A stretch of DNA of 18,465 nt, from assembly GCA_019347785.1 (NCBI GenBank), contig JAHWKQ010000018.1:1-18465 (forward strand), given 5' to 3'. Positions 6,455 through 14,436 of this stretch are shown piece after piece. The stretch comes from Actinomycetota bacterium. GTDB taxonomy: Bacteria; Actinomycetota; Nitriliruptoria; Euzebyales; Egibacteraceae. The translations under genes were made by a program, and so were the position numbers. The notes beneath the pieces were generated by a model, which was given only the letters and a program-made list of their open reading frames with translations, did not search any database and was not told the origin of the DNA. How positions within the stretch are numbered: the first letter of the stretch is position 1; each line of letters begins with the position of its first letter.

Positions 6455-7188
6455 CCCCGGCGCCGCCGCGCCGTCCCCATCCCCGGGACCCGTGGCGCCG
6501 GGCGCCCGTCGGTGAGCTGCAGGAGCAGCTGCTGCCCCGCTGGTTCGTCTTGACGGCGCTGGCGATGGCGCTCCTCGCGGCGGCCGTCGCCGTCGTGGCC
6601 CTGGTGAGCTCTGGGACCACCCGTCTGCCCGTCGCCGCCCGCCGTCCCCCGCCGTCGGACGGGCTGACGTCCGACGTGGGTCGCCTGCGCGCCGGCGACA
6701 GCCGGCCGGTGGTCTACGCGGGCACCTGCCCGACGTTGCGGGGCGTGCGCATCGCCGGCGGGCCCGTCGACCGCGCCGTGTTGCGGCGCGGGCTGGCCGG
6801 CCTGTGCAACACCGAGCTGCCGCCGCGCGTCGACGACCGTCTGCGGCGCTTCGCCCAGGCCGGCGGCGTGGTGCGCTTCGCCCAGTTCGAGGCGACCGGC
6901 GTGGACTCGGCCGCCGCGTTGGCCCGGCGTCCGCCGGCCGTGTTCGTCAACGCCAAGTTCGCCCGCACCGACCCGCTGTGGATCGCCCCCCTGGTCGCCC
7001 ACGACGTGACGTTCCTGGACGCCGACCCGGCGTCCGCACGCGGGGCCCTGGCTGCGCGGCGGGCGGAGCTGCGCGTCTGCCACAGGCTGCTGGCCGGCCG
7101 GCGGCCCAGCCGCGGCTGCGAGGACGCGCGGCGGCTGCTGGGGTTGCCCGATCCCCTGCGGCGCCTGCGCGCGGAGGGCTTCCGGTGA
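6451..7188 (+). CDS. Single-pass membrane protein with cysteine-bearing external domain, unknown function
   Basis: 245-aa protein, start GTG overlapping the purS stop (GTGA). A proline/arginine-rich cytoplasmic head (1-30) is followed by one hydrophobic segment (about 31-54), a short proline-rich stalk and a domain of roughly 170 residues, probably outside the membrane. That domain has four cysteines (C93, C119, C210, C223), spaced so that two disulfides are possible. Around 177-189 the sequence W-I-A-P-L-V-A-H-D-V-T-F-L resembles a metalloprotease helix in which HExxH has become H-D-x-x-F; if the relationship is real, the protein lacks zinc ligands and would not be a protease. I do not recognise a named family. 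Coupling to purS is probably positional; no purine role is evident. Confidence 0.85.
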   Translation: MTPAPPRRPHPRDPWRRAPVGELQEQLLPRWFVLTALAMALLAAAVAVVALVSSGTTRLPVAARRPPPSDGLTSDVGRLRAGDSRPVVYAGTCPTLRGVRIAGGPVDRAVLRRGLAGLCNTELPPRVDDRLRRFAQAGGVVRFAQFEATGVDSAAALARRPPAVFVNAKFARTDPLWIAPLVAHDVTFLDADPASARGALAARRAELRVCHRLLAGRRPSRGCEDARRLLGLPDPLRRLRAEGFR

Positions 7189-7199
7189 CCGAGCCGGCG

Positions 7200-9146
7200 T
7201 CAGCGCCGCGGCCACCACCGGAGCACGTTCGTGGCCGGCCCCCCACCCGCCCGGGCGCGCAGGTACCAACGACGCCCCCGCACGACGCCGATCTCGTCGC
7301 TGCGGGTGCGCACCAGCCAGTTGCCGGACACGGCCGTGTCACCGGCCCTTCCGAACCGGAAGGATGCCGCGGGGCGCGCGGGCCGGCGGTCGGCCCTGGC
7401 GAGCAGCCAGCGGGCGCCGCGACGCACACCGAGGGAGTCGCGGCGCCCGGGGCGCCAGCGGCCCACGACGGGCCGGTCGCCTCCTCGCCCGAAGCGCACC
7501 CGCAGCCCGGGCTTTCCGCTCGAGTTGCGGTTGCGGAGGAACCAGCGGCCGCTGCGGAACACGCCGACCGAGTCGCGCCCGTCGCCGTTCCAGTCGCCGG
7601 TGACGGGCACGCCGTTGCGAACCCCGTAGCGCACGTGCACCTTGCGCGCCCGGCGCCCGTTGGCCATGGCCAGGCGCCACAGCCGGGCGCGCACGACGCC
7701 GACCTCGTCACGGCCGTCGGCGTCCCAGTCGCCCACCACCGGCCGGCCCAGCCCCCGTCCGACCCGGAAGCGTCTGCCGGCGCTGGGGCCCCTGGCCTGG
7801 CCCAGGCGAAGGGTGAACACCCCGTTGCGGTACCAGCCCAGCTCGTCGCGCCCGTCGCCGTCCCAGTCGCCGGTCAGGGGCACGCCGGGTCCCTTGCGGG
7901 TCACCCGTCGCCGGGCGCGCCGGCTCGATCGCTGCCGGCTCGATCGCTGCCGGCTCGAGCGCATGCCGGCGGCGACGCGCCGGCGCAGGCGCGGCAGCTG
8001 CGCGTAGAGGCGACTGCCGGGACAGCTCGTGCAGCCGACGTCGCGGTGGGCGATCAGGGTGTTGAGGCGGATCCGCTGGCCCGTGGTGAAGCGCGGGTAG
8101 GCGCACGTGCGGCCGGTCCCGGCGACCACCGTCACCCGGCCGAGGGGCGCGATGCGGTGCAGGCGCATCTTGTACCGCACGATCCGCTTGACGGCGCGCA
8201 TCGCCGCGGGCGGGGGACGCCTGCCCTCGAAGTTGCCCATCACCGAGACCCCGAACGAGCCGGTGTTGAAGCCGCTGGCGTGGGCGCCGACGACGCCCCG
8301 CGCGATGCCGCCGTAGCGCCCCTCGTAGATGCGGCCGAAGCGGTCGACCAGGAAGTTGTAGCCGATGTCGTTCCAGCCGTTGCCACGGACGTGGTAGCTG
8401 TAGATCCCCCGCACGACGTCGTCGGCCTCCGCCCGGCTGTAGGTGTTGCCGCCGGCGGTGTGGTGCAGGATCCCGTAGCGCGGCCGCTCGTACTCCGGCC
8501 GGGCGCGCCGCAGGGAGCCGTCGGCCCCCCAGCCCTGGCGGGTGATGATCCTGGGGCCCCGGCGCCGGGCCTCGGCGGTCGCGGTCGAGCCGCCCCAGGC
8601 GGCGGCGACGGCGTCGGTCGCGCGCTCGAGAAGCGAGCGGCTCAGGCCCGACGAGTCGATCACGGTGGCGCCGACGTCGTCGGGGTCGGCGCCGGCCACG
8701 CTGACCTGCAGCATGATGGCCTCGCCGACCCACATCGGCTGCGTGGCCACGGCGCCGGCGGGCTGGGCGGCCCGCGCCGCACGTCCCTCGGCCGTGGCGG
8801 GGTCCGGGCCCTCCGCGACGCCGCCGACCGCCCCGAGGTCAAAGGGCTCCGCCTCCGACCATCGTCCCCACGTCGTGCCGTCAGCCGAGGTGCGCCAGGA
8901 GACGCGCGCGCCCGCCGGCATGGTGAACCCGACCATGGAGAATGGGATGGGCGACTCCACGGTCCGGGACAGCGTCTCCCCGGTGGCCCCCGACTGGCCC
9001 GACCGGGCCGGCAGCCCGTCGATGTCGCGGACGAGGGTCCGGGACACGGTCCCGGTCGCGGCGGAGCCCGCCTCCAGCGGCAGCAGCGTCGTCGCCAGGG
9101 CCGTCAACGTCACCACGGCCAGTCGGCGTCGCCACGCAGAGCCCAC
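7200..9146 (-). CDS. Secreted PGRP-type N-acetylmuramoyl-L-alanine amidase with C-terminal FG-GAP/VCBS-like repeats
   Basis: 648-aa exported protein predicted to cut the amide bond between muramic acid and the stem peptide of peptidoglycan. Order: signal peptide (1 to about 30, R-R-R then a hydrophobic core, possible cut after G-S-A-A); a beta-rich N-terminal region with W-R-T-S-A-D-G-T-T-W (84-93); the PGRP/Amidase_2 domain (about 197-390); an Arg/Ser linker (395-415); then five repeats of about 40-45 residues. Zinc ligands appear intact: H228 in I-L-H-H-T, H367 in A-H-R-D-V and C375 in S-C-P-G; Y263 in D-I-G-Y-N-F fits the catalytic tyrosine. The first three repeats carry G-D-W-D/N-x-D-G-R-D calcium-type loops, while the last two have lost them. 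GTG start with AGGAGG upstream. It converges on the membrane-protein gene and diverges from purQ. Confidence 0.93.
   Translation of the reverse strand: MGSAWRRRLAVVTLTALATTLLPLEAGSAATGTVSRTLVRDIDGLPARSGQSGATGETLSRTVESPIPFSMVGFTMPAGARVSWRTSADGTTWGRWSEAEPFDLGAVGGVAEGPDPATAEGRAARAAQPAGAVATQPMWVGEAIMLQVSVAGADPDDVGATVIDSSGLSRSLLERATDAVAAAWGGSTATAEARRRGPRIITRQGWGADGSLRRARPEYERPRYGILHHTAGGNTYSRAEADDVVRGIYSYHVRGNGWNDIGYNFLVDRFGRIYEGRYGGIARGVVGAHASGFNTGSFGVSVMGNFEGRRPPPAAMRAVKRIVRYKMRLHRIAPLGRVTVVAGTGRTCAYPRFTTGQRIRLNTLIAHRDVGCTSCPGSRLYAQLPRLRRRVAAGMRSSRQRSSRQRSSRRARRRVTRKGPGVPLTGDWDGDGRDELGWYRNGVFTLRLGQARGPSAGRRFRVGRGLGRPVVGDWDADGRDEVGVVRARLWRLAMANGRRARKVHVRYGVRNGVPVTGDWNGDGRDSVGVFRSGRWFLRNRNSSGKPGLRVRFGRGGDRPVVGRWRPGRRDSLGVRRGARWLLARADRRPARPAASFRFGRAGDTAVSGNWLVRTRSDEIGVVRGRRWYLRARAGGGPATNVLRWWPRR
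7921..7965 (-). repeat. 15-bp tandem repeat encoding an R-S-S-R-Q linker
   Basis: Two identical 15-bp units (CGGCTCGATCGCTGC on the plus strand, 7921-7935 and 7936-7950) and a third, diverged unit (7951-7965). As 15 is a multiple of three, copy changes keep the frame and only lengthen the Arg/Ser linker between the amidase domain and the repeat domain. Confidence 0.8.
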
Positions 9147-9261
9147 AATCCCTCCTCGGTGAGAGCCGCCGGGCCGCCGGGTCGGCGGAATCGGCGTCTC
9201 CCGTGGCCTCGGCAGCGCCGTGCGGGGCCTGAAGTGGGATCTGGGCGGGGCTGGGCTCGTC

Positions 9262-9287
9262 TATCGTTCGGGCCACGCCGGAGGAGG
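9262..9287 (+). promoter_or_regulatory. Candidate purQ -10 box and strong ribosome binding site
   Basis: TATCGT at 9262-9267 fits an actinobacterial -10 hexamer, giving a leader of about 20 nt. It is followed by GGAGGAGG at 9280-9287, 6 nt before the purQ ATG. It lies in the 147-bp divergent gap (9147-9293) shared with the amidase gene, in which I see no other clear element beyond the amidase ribosome binding site (AGGAGG, minus strand, about 9150-9156). Confidence 0.5.
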
Positions 9288-9293
9288 GCAGCG

Positions 9294-9974
9294 ATGCGTG
9301 TGGGGGTCGTGCAGTTCCCCGGGTCGTGCGACGACCGCGACGCCGCCTGGGCGGTCAGGGTCCTGGGCGCCGAGCCGGTGGTGCTGTGGCACGGCGACGC
9401 CTGGCTCGCGGGCGTGGACGCCGTCGTGCTCCCCGGCGGCTTCAGCTACGGCGACTATCTGCGCAGCGGGGCACTGGCCCGCTTCTCACCGGTCATGGGA
9501 TCCGTGGGCGCCTTCGCCCGGCGCGGCGGGCCGGTCCTGGGCGTCTGCAACGGCTTCCAGGTGCTGTGCGAGGCGGGGCTGCTGCCCGGGGCGCTGACCC
9601 GCAACGCCGGTCTGCGCTTCGTGGCCCGCGACCAGTCGGTGCGCGTCGAGGCCCGCTGCGTGTGGACGGCGGGCATCCGCCCCGGCACGGTGCTCGCCCT
9701 GCCGGTGAAGCACGGCGACGGCCGCTACGTGCACCCCGAGCCGGACGCCCTCGCGACCGGGGGCCAGGTGCTCGCCCGCTACTGCGATCCCGATGGGGTC
9801 GTCGGGACCGCGGGCAACCCGAACGGCAGCGTGGCCGCCATCGCGGGGGTCACCAACGCCGCGGGCAACGTCGCCGGGCTCATGCCGCACCCCGAGCACG
9901 CGGTCGACCCGCTGCTGGGCTCCACCGACGGGAGGCTGCTGCTGGGGGCGGTGCTCGCGGCGGTGGCCGCGTGA
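9294..9974 (+). CDS. purQ: Phosphoribosylformylglycinamidine synthase glutaminase subunit PurQ
   Basis: 226-aa class I glutamine amidotransferase that supplies ammonia from glutamine to PurL for making FGAM. Visible features: V-V-Q-F-P-G-S (5-11), the V-L-P-G-G-F-S-Y-G-D-Y-L-R segment (45-57), the nucleophile elbow G-V-C-N-G-F-Q with C85, and the catalytic His/Glu pair in M-P-H-P-E-H (H199, E201). ATG at 9294 has GGAGGAGG 6 nt upstream, the best ribosome binding site in the window. The stop overlaps the purL GTG (GTGA), so the two subunits are translationally coupled. A promoter directly upstream suggests that purQL is a separate unit from purC-purS. Confidence 0.98.
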   Translation: MRVGVVQFPGSCDDRDAAWAVRVLGAEPVVLWHGDAWLAGVDAVVLPGGFSYGDYLRSGALARFSPVMGSVGAFARRGGPVLGVCNGFQVLCEAGLLPGALTRNAGLRFVARDQSVRVEARCVWTAGIRPGTVLALPVKHGDGRYVHPEPDALATGGQVLARYCDPDGVVGTAGNPNGSVAAIAGVTNAAGNVAGLMPHPEHAVDPLLGSTDGRLLLGAVLAAVAA

Positions 9975-12229
9975 CGGCGCCGGCGGCCGCACCCCACGGC
10001 CCCGCGCTGGCCGGGGAGCTCGGGCTGACCGCCGACGAGTACGAGCGGATCGTGGGGACCCTCGGGCGCGCGCCGTCCACCGCGGAGCTCGCCACCTACT
10101 CGGTGATGTGGTCCGAGCACTGCTCCTACAAGTCCTCGAAGCGCTACCTGGCCCGGCTGCCCACGCGGGGCCCGCACATCCTGGTCGGCCCCGGGGAGAA
10201 CGCGGGGGTCGTCGATGTGGGGGGCGGCACGGCGGTCACCTTCAAGATCGAGAGCCACAACCACCCCTCGTTCGTCGAGCCGTTCCAGGGTGCGGCGACG
10301 GGCGTGGGAGGGATCATCCGCGACATCCTGGCGATGGGCGCTCGGCCGGTCGCGCTGCTGGACCCGCTGCGCTTCGGCGACCCGGGCGATCCCCGGACCC
10401 GCCGGCTGGTCGACGGCGTCGTGCGCGGCATCGGCCACTACGGCAACTCGGTCGGCGTGGCGACGGTCGGCGGGGAGCTGGCGTTCGACGCCAGCTACGG
10501 GGGCAACCCGCTCGTCAATGTCCTGTGCCTCGGCGTCCTGCCCAGGACGCGCCTGCAGCTGGCCAGGGCCGAGCGGGCCGGCGACGTGGCCGTGCTCGTG
10601 GGCCAGCGCACCGGCCGTGACGGCATCGGCGGTGCGTCGGTGCTGGCCAGCGCCGAGTTCGGTGACGCGGCCGCGGACGCCTCGAAGCGTCCGAATGTAC
10701 AGGTCGGCGACCCGTTCGCGGGCAAGTCACTCATCGAGTGCTGCCTGCAGCTGTACGCCGAGGACCTGCTTTCGGGAATCCAGGACATGGGCGCCGCCGG
10801 CATCGTGTGCTCGACGGCGGAGATGGCCTCCCGTGCCGGTCTGGGCATGACCGTGGACCTGGATGCCGTGCCGCTGCGGGAGGCGTCGATGGACGCCTGG
10901 GAGATCCTGTGCTCGGAGTCCCAGGAGCGCATGCTCGCCCTCGTCGCCCGCGACGGCGTGCCACGGGTACTCCAGGTGTGCGCCCGCTGGGGTGTGGACG
11001 CCACGCCGATCGGGGAGGTCACCGACGGCGGCCGGCTCGTCTTCCGCTACCGGGGGCGGGTGGTGCATGACGTGCCCGCCGCCTCGCTTGCCGACGGGGC
11101 GCCCTCTTGCGACCGCCATGTCGTCGACTGGGTCCACCCGGCGGCGGGCCAGGACGCCGAGGCCGTGCCGCCCCCGGCCGACGTGCGCGCCGCGGCGCTG
11201 GCGGTGCTGTCGAGCCCGAACGTGGCGTCGGCCCGCTGGGTGTGGGAGCAGTACGACTCGCTCGTCGGCCACGGGACCGTCGTCGGCCCCGGCGGCGACG
11301 CCGCCGTGCTGCGACTGGCCGATGGCCTGTCGCACGGTGAGGGCGGGCAGGCCGGCGAGTTCCGGGGGGTGGCGGTCAGCACCGACGGCAACGGCCGCTG
11401 GTGCGCGCTGGACCCCCGCGAGGGGACGAAGCTGGCCGTCGCCGAGGCGGCTCGCAACGTCGCCTGCGCGGGGGCGGCGCCGGTCGCGGCGACGAACTGC
11501 CTGAACTTCGGCTCGCCCGAGCGGCCCCCCGTCATGGGGCAGTTCCGCGACGCCGTCGAGGGCCTGGCGGTCGCGTGCGAGGCGCTGGGCACGCCCGTCA
11601 CCGGCGGCAACGTGAGCTTCTACAACCAGACCGGCCACACGGCGGTGCAACCCACCCCGGTCGTCGGGGTGCTGGGGGTCGTGGACGACGTGCGCGCCTG
11701 CCCGGGGCCCGCGTTCGTGGCCCCCGGTGACGCGTTGCTCATGGTGGGGGCGCCGACGCGCCCCGGCCTGGGTGGCTCGGAGTATCTGCAGCGGGTCCAC
11801 GGACGGGTGGCGGGCCGACCTCCCCGCATCGACCTCGACGAGGAGCGACGGCTGCACGGGCTGCTGTGCGCCGCGGCGGCCGGGGGGGTGCTGCGCAGCG
11901 CCCACGACGTCGCTGTCGGTGGGCTACTGGCCACGGTGGTCGAGTCGTGCCTTCCGCGGGAACTCGGCGCGCGCCTGGTGCCTGAGGACGGGGTCGCAGT
12001 CCACCAGTGGCTGTTCGGCGAGTCACCGACGAGGGTCGTCTGCAGCGCGGCGCCGGACGCCGTGCCTGTCCTGAGCGCGCTGTGCGACGGGCACGGGGTC
12101 TTCCACCGCCGTCTCGGCATCGTGACGGCCATGCCGCGCGTCGAGGCGGGAGGGTCGCTCACCCTGGGCCTGGACGAGGCCGGGCACGCTCACCGGTCGG
12201 GGCTGAGCGAGGCCCTCGAACTGACCTGA
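9971..12229 (+). CDS. purL: Phosphoribosylformylglycinamidine synthase large subunit PurL
   Basis: 752-aa small-type PurL that uses ATP and ammonia from PurQ to turn FGAR into FGAM, in complex with PurS and PurQ. The sequence shows M-W-S-E-H-C-S-Y-K (46-54, with the conserved histidine H50), G-P-G-E-N-A-G-V (73-80), E-S-H-N-H-P-S (94-100) and P-F-Q-G-A-A-T-G-V-G-G (104-114), and in the second half N-C-L-N-F-G-S-P-E and G-T-P-V-T-G-G-N-V-S-F-Y. The two AIRS-like halves are both complete. Start GTG 9971 lies in the purQ stop. The stop at 12229 faces the convergent 199-aa gene across an 11-bp gap. Confidence 0.98.
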   Translation: MTAPAAAPHGPALAGELGLTADEYERIVGTLGRAPSTAELATYSVMWSEHCSYKSSKRYLARLPTRGPHILVGPGENAGVVDVGGGTAVTFKIESHNHPSFVEPFQGAATGVGGIIRDILAMGARPVALLDPLRFGDPGDPRTRRLVDGVVRGIGHYGNSVGVATVGGELAFDASYGGNPLVNVLCLGVLPRTRLQLARAERAGDVAVLVGQRTGRDGIGGASVLASAEFGDAAADASKRPNVQVGDPFAGKSLIECCLQLYAEDLLSGIQDMGAAGIVCSTAEMASRAGLGMTVDLDAVPLREASMDAWEILCSESQERMLALVARDGVPRVLQVCARWGVDATPIGEVTDGGRLVFRYRGRVVHDVPAASLADGAPSCDRHVVDWVHPAAGQDAEAVPPPADVRAAALAVLSSPNVASARWVWEQYDSLVGHGTVVGPGGDAAVLRLADGLSHGEGGQAGEFRGVAVSTDGNGRWCALDPREGTKLAVAEAARNVACAGAAPVAATNCLNFGSPERPPVMGQFRDAVEGLAVACEALGTPVTGGNVSFYNQTGHTAVQPTPVVGVLGVVDDVRACPGPAFVAPGDALLMVGAPTRPGLGGSEYLQRVHGRVAGRPPRIDLDEERRLHGLLCAAAAGGVLRSAHDVAVGGLLATVVESCLPRELGARLVPEDGVAVHQWLFGESPTRVVCSAAPDAVPVLSALCDGHGVFHRRLGIVTAMPRVEAGGSLTLGLDEAGHAHRSGLSEALELT

Positions 12230-12240
12230 GCGTGCGGTGG

Positions 12241-12840
12241 CTACTCCCCGGGGCGGGACTCCGCGGCCGCCTCGACGGCCTCCAGCACCGTCTTGCGGTT
12301 CTTGTTCGCGGCCTCGTGCTCCAGCAACAGCCGCAGCTCCTGGGTCGACAGGTCGGGCACGGCGGCGATGACGTCGGGGGCGTTGCGCTCCGCGAGCGCC
12401 GCGATCTCCTCCCGGGTCATCGCCTCGGGCACCGGCTCGGCCGGGGCGACCACGGGATCCGGGCCCCCCCCGACGACCAGCGGCTCCTCGGCGTCCAGGT
12501 CGGAGACGACGTCCTCGACGACCGGCGCCGCGTCCTCGGGCACCGCCTCGACGTCCGCCCCCAGCGTGGGCCCCACCCGCTCGCCGAGCGGGTCACCGGG
12601 CGTCGGCGGGATCGTCTCGTCGTCGAACGCGCGCTCCACGGCGGGGCGCGCCCCACCGGCGGCGTCGTCGGTGACCGGGGCGGTCCGGCCCACGTCGGGA
12701 TCCAGCACCGGCTTCGAGGCCTCCGGTCGCACGCGCGAAGCCACCTGGTCGCCCGCCTGCGCCGCGAGCCTGAGCGCGCGGGACGTGACCGCGATCGTGC
12801 CCGCGGCCACCGATCGGGCCAGGACGCTGACCTTGTTCAT
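12241..12840 (-). CDS. Acidic 199-aa protein with C-terminal helical domain, unknown function
   Basis: Starts at ATG 12840 with GGAGG about 8 nt upstream. Residues 1-37 form a likely amphipathic helix (M-N-K-V-S-V-L-A-R-S, with repeated A, V, L and R) that could lie on a membrane or other hydrophobic surface. Residues 40-140 are Pro/Asp/Glu-rich and probably disordered. The C-terminal 55 residues are predicted helical, with M-T-R-E-E-I-A-A-L and then D-L-S-T-Q-E-L-R-L-L-L-E-H-E (163-176) and N-R-K-T-V-L-E-A-V (181-189). That ending resembles a short helical domain seen at the end of various actinobacterial proteins, but I cannot name it. It lies between purL and purF on the opposite strand and diverges from purF across 177 bp. 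Confidence 0.8.
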   Translation of the reverse strand: MNKVSVLARSVAAGTIAVTSRALRLAAQAGDQVASRVRPEASKPVLDPDVGRTAPVTDDAAGGARPAVERAFDDETIPPTPGDPLGERVGPTLGADVEAVPEDAAPVVEDVVSDLDAEEPLVVGGGPDPVVAPAEPVPEAMTREEIAALAERNAPDVIAAVPDLSTQELRLLLEHEAANKNRKTVLEAVEAAAESRPGE

Positions 12841-12974
12841 CGCTGCAGCCTCCGACTCTCGTCGCCTCCACCTCCACGTTTCCCCGTACCGCCCCCGGTG
12901 ACGCCCGGGTGCGGGCCTCATGTCAGCGCCTCCGCCGGACGGTGCGGCTGCCGGCCGGACGGGGTCGGCCCGAC

Positions 12975-12980
12975 TACACT
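12975..12980 (+). promoter_or_regulatory. Candidate purF -10 box
   Basis: TACACT, preceded by C-G-A-C, fits the actinobacterial -10 pattern and would give a leader of about 30 nt before the purF ATG, with GAGGTG as ribosome binding site. No convincing -35 was seen. The remaining bases of the 177-bp divergent gap (12841-13017) show no other clear element. Confidence 0.5.
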
Positions 12981-13017
12981 CGGGGGTGCTTCCCCACGAC
13001 CGTTCGAGGTGTCGCGC

Positions 13018-14436
13018 ATGCCGTTTCGGGACCACAGCGGGGGGCGCGACGCCTGTGGTGTGTTCGGCGCCCACGCCCCCGGCGAGGACACCGCGAAGCT
13101 GTGCTTCTACGGCCTGTACGCGCTGCAGCACCGGGGCCAGGAGTCGGCGGGCATCGCGGTGTCCGACGGCCGTCACATCGTCGTCACCAAGGAGATGGGC
13201 CTGGTCGCCCAGGTCTTCGACGAGACGCGGCTGGCCAGCCTGGCGGGTCACCTCGGCATCGCCCACGTGCGGTACTCCACCACGGGAGCCTCGACCTGGG
13301 ACAACGCCCAACCGGCGTTCAAGGTCACGCCCGGCGGCCGCGGGCTGGCCCTGGCCCACAACGGCAACCTGGTCGACACCGCCGAGATGGCGCGCGACCT
13401 CGGCCCGGGCGCCGACGGGTGCGCGACCGACTCCGAGCTGCTCACCGCCGCGATCGCCCAGCGGGGCGACACCCGCCTGGAGGACGCCATCGTCTCGACG
13501 TGCGCCCGGCTGCCGGGCGCGTACTCGCTCGTCGCGATGGACGAGTCGACCCTGTACGGGGTCCGCGACCCCCACGGCGTCCGGCCCCTGGTGATCGGCC
13601 GGCTGCCCGGCGGCGGCCACGTCGTCGCGTCGGAGACCAGCGCGCTGGACATCGTCGGCGCCCGGCTGGTGCGCGACGTCGACCCCGGTGAGGTGGTGGC
13701 GATCGACGACGACGGCATCCGCAGCCGGCGCTTCTCGGAGCCGCGGCCGTCGTTCTGCGTGTTCGAGTACGTCTACGTCGCGCGGCCGGACCACCGGACG
13801 CGCGAGACGACGGTGTACGCGACGCGCCGGCGCATGGGCGCCGCCCTGGCCCGCCAGGCCCATGTCGCCGCCGACCTCGTCATCCCCGTGCCCGACTCCG
13901 GCACGGCGGCGGCGGGCGGGTACGCCGAGGCCAGCGGCATCCCCTACGGCGAGGGACTGGTCAAGAACCGCTACGTCGGCAGGACGTTCATCCAGCCGAC
14001 GCAGTCGCTGCGCCACCTCGGCATCCGCATGAAGCTGAACCCCCTGCCCGACGTGCTGACCGGCAGGCGGCTCGTCGTCGTCGACGACTCGATCGTGCGC
14101 GGCAACACCAGCCGCCAGCTGGTGCGGATGCTGCGCGAGTCCGGCGCCGCCGAGGTGCACCTGCGCATCACGAGCCCGCCGGTGCGCAACCCCTGCCACT
14201 ACGGCATCGACATGGCCACCCGCGCCGAGCTCGTCGCCGCGGACCTGTCGGTGGACGAGATCCGCGACTACCTCGGGGTCGACTCCCTGGCGTACCTGTC
14301 CCTGGACGCGCTTCTGGCCGCCACGCAGCGCCCGCCCGGAACGCTGTGCCGGGCCTGCTTCGACGGGCGCTATCCCATACCGGTCCCGCACGAGGAGGCG
14401 ACGGGGGCCACGCTCGCCCACGCGCGCGGTGCCTGA
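13018..14436 (+). CDS. purF: Amidophosphoribosyltransferase, [4Fe-4S] type
   Basis: Makes 5-phosphoribosylamine from PRPP and glutamine, the committed and feedback-controlled first step of the pathway. The 472-aa protein begins with a 12-residue propeptide ahead of D-A-C-G-V-F-G, so processing would expose C13 as the N-terminal nucleophile of the glutaminase domain. That domain also has L-Q-H-R-G-Q-E-S-A-G (36-45) and A-H-N-G-N-L (113-118). The transferase half carries the PRPP loop V-V-V-D-D-S-I-V-R-G-N-T-S (353-365). Cysteines C247, C393, C444 and C447 match the four iron-sulfur ligands of the Bacillus subtilis enzyme. ATG start, GAGGTG upstream; the 3' end overlaps purM by 8 bp. Confidence 0.98.
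   Translation: MPFRDHSGGRDACGVFGAHAPGEDTAKLCFYGLYALQHRGQESAGIAVSDGRHIVVTKEMGLVAQVFDETRLASLAGHLGIAHVRYSTTGASTWDNAQPAFKVTPGGRGLALAHNGNLVDTAEMARDLGPGADGCATDSELLTAAIAQRGDTRLEDAIVSTCARLPGAYSLVAMDESTLYGVRDPHGVRPLVIGRLPGGGHVVASETSALDIVGARLVRDVDPGEVVAIDDDGIRSRRFSEPRPSFCVFEYVYVARPDHRTRETTVYATRRRMGAALARQAHVAADLVIPVPDSGTAAAGGYAEASGIPYGEGLVKNRYVGRTFIQPTQSLRHLGIRMKLNPLPDVLTGRRLVVVDDSIVRGNTSRQLVRMLRESGAAEVHLRITSPPVRNPCHYGIDMATRAELVAADLSVDEIRDYLGVDSLAYLSLDALLAATQRPPGTLCRACFDGRYPIPVPHEEATGATLAHARGA

Noticed and set aside
7339..7960. Repeated G-D-W-D-x-D-G-R-D coding blocks considered as a DNA repeat or CRISPR-like array
   Set aside because: Units are protein repeats with diverged DNA, no uniform spacers, and lie wholly inside the amidase frame.
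6804..9293. Rightward 1,056-codon frame running through the amidase gene into purQ
   Set aside because: The amidase on the minus strand has intact domains and signal peptide. In this frame only the part from 9294 (purQ) resembles a protein.
12230..12260. Terminator between convergent purL and the 199-aa gene (CCCCGGGG at 12246-12253)
   Set aside because: The palindrome has no loop and no T-tract; too weak to call.
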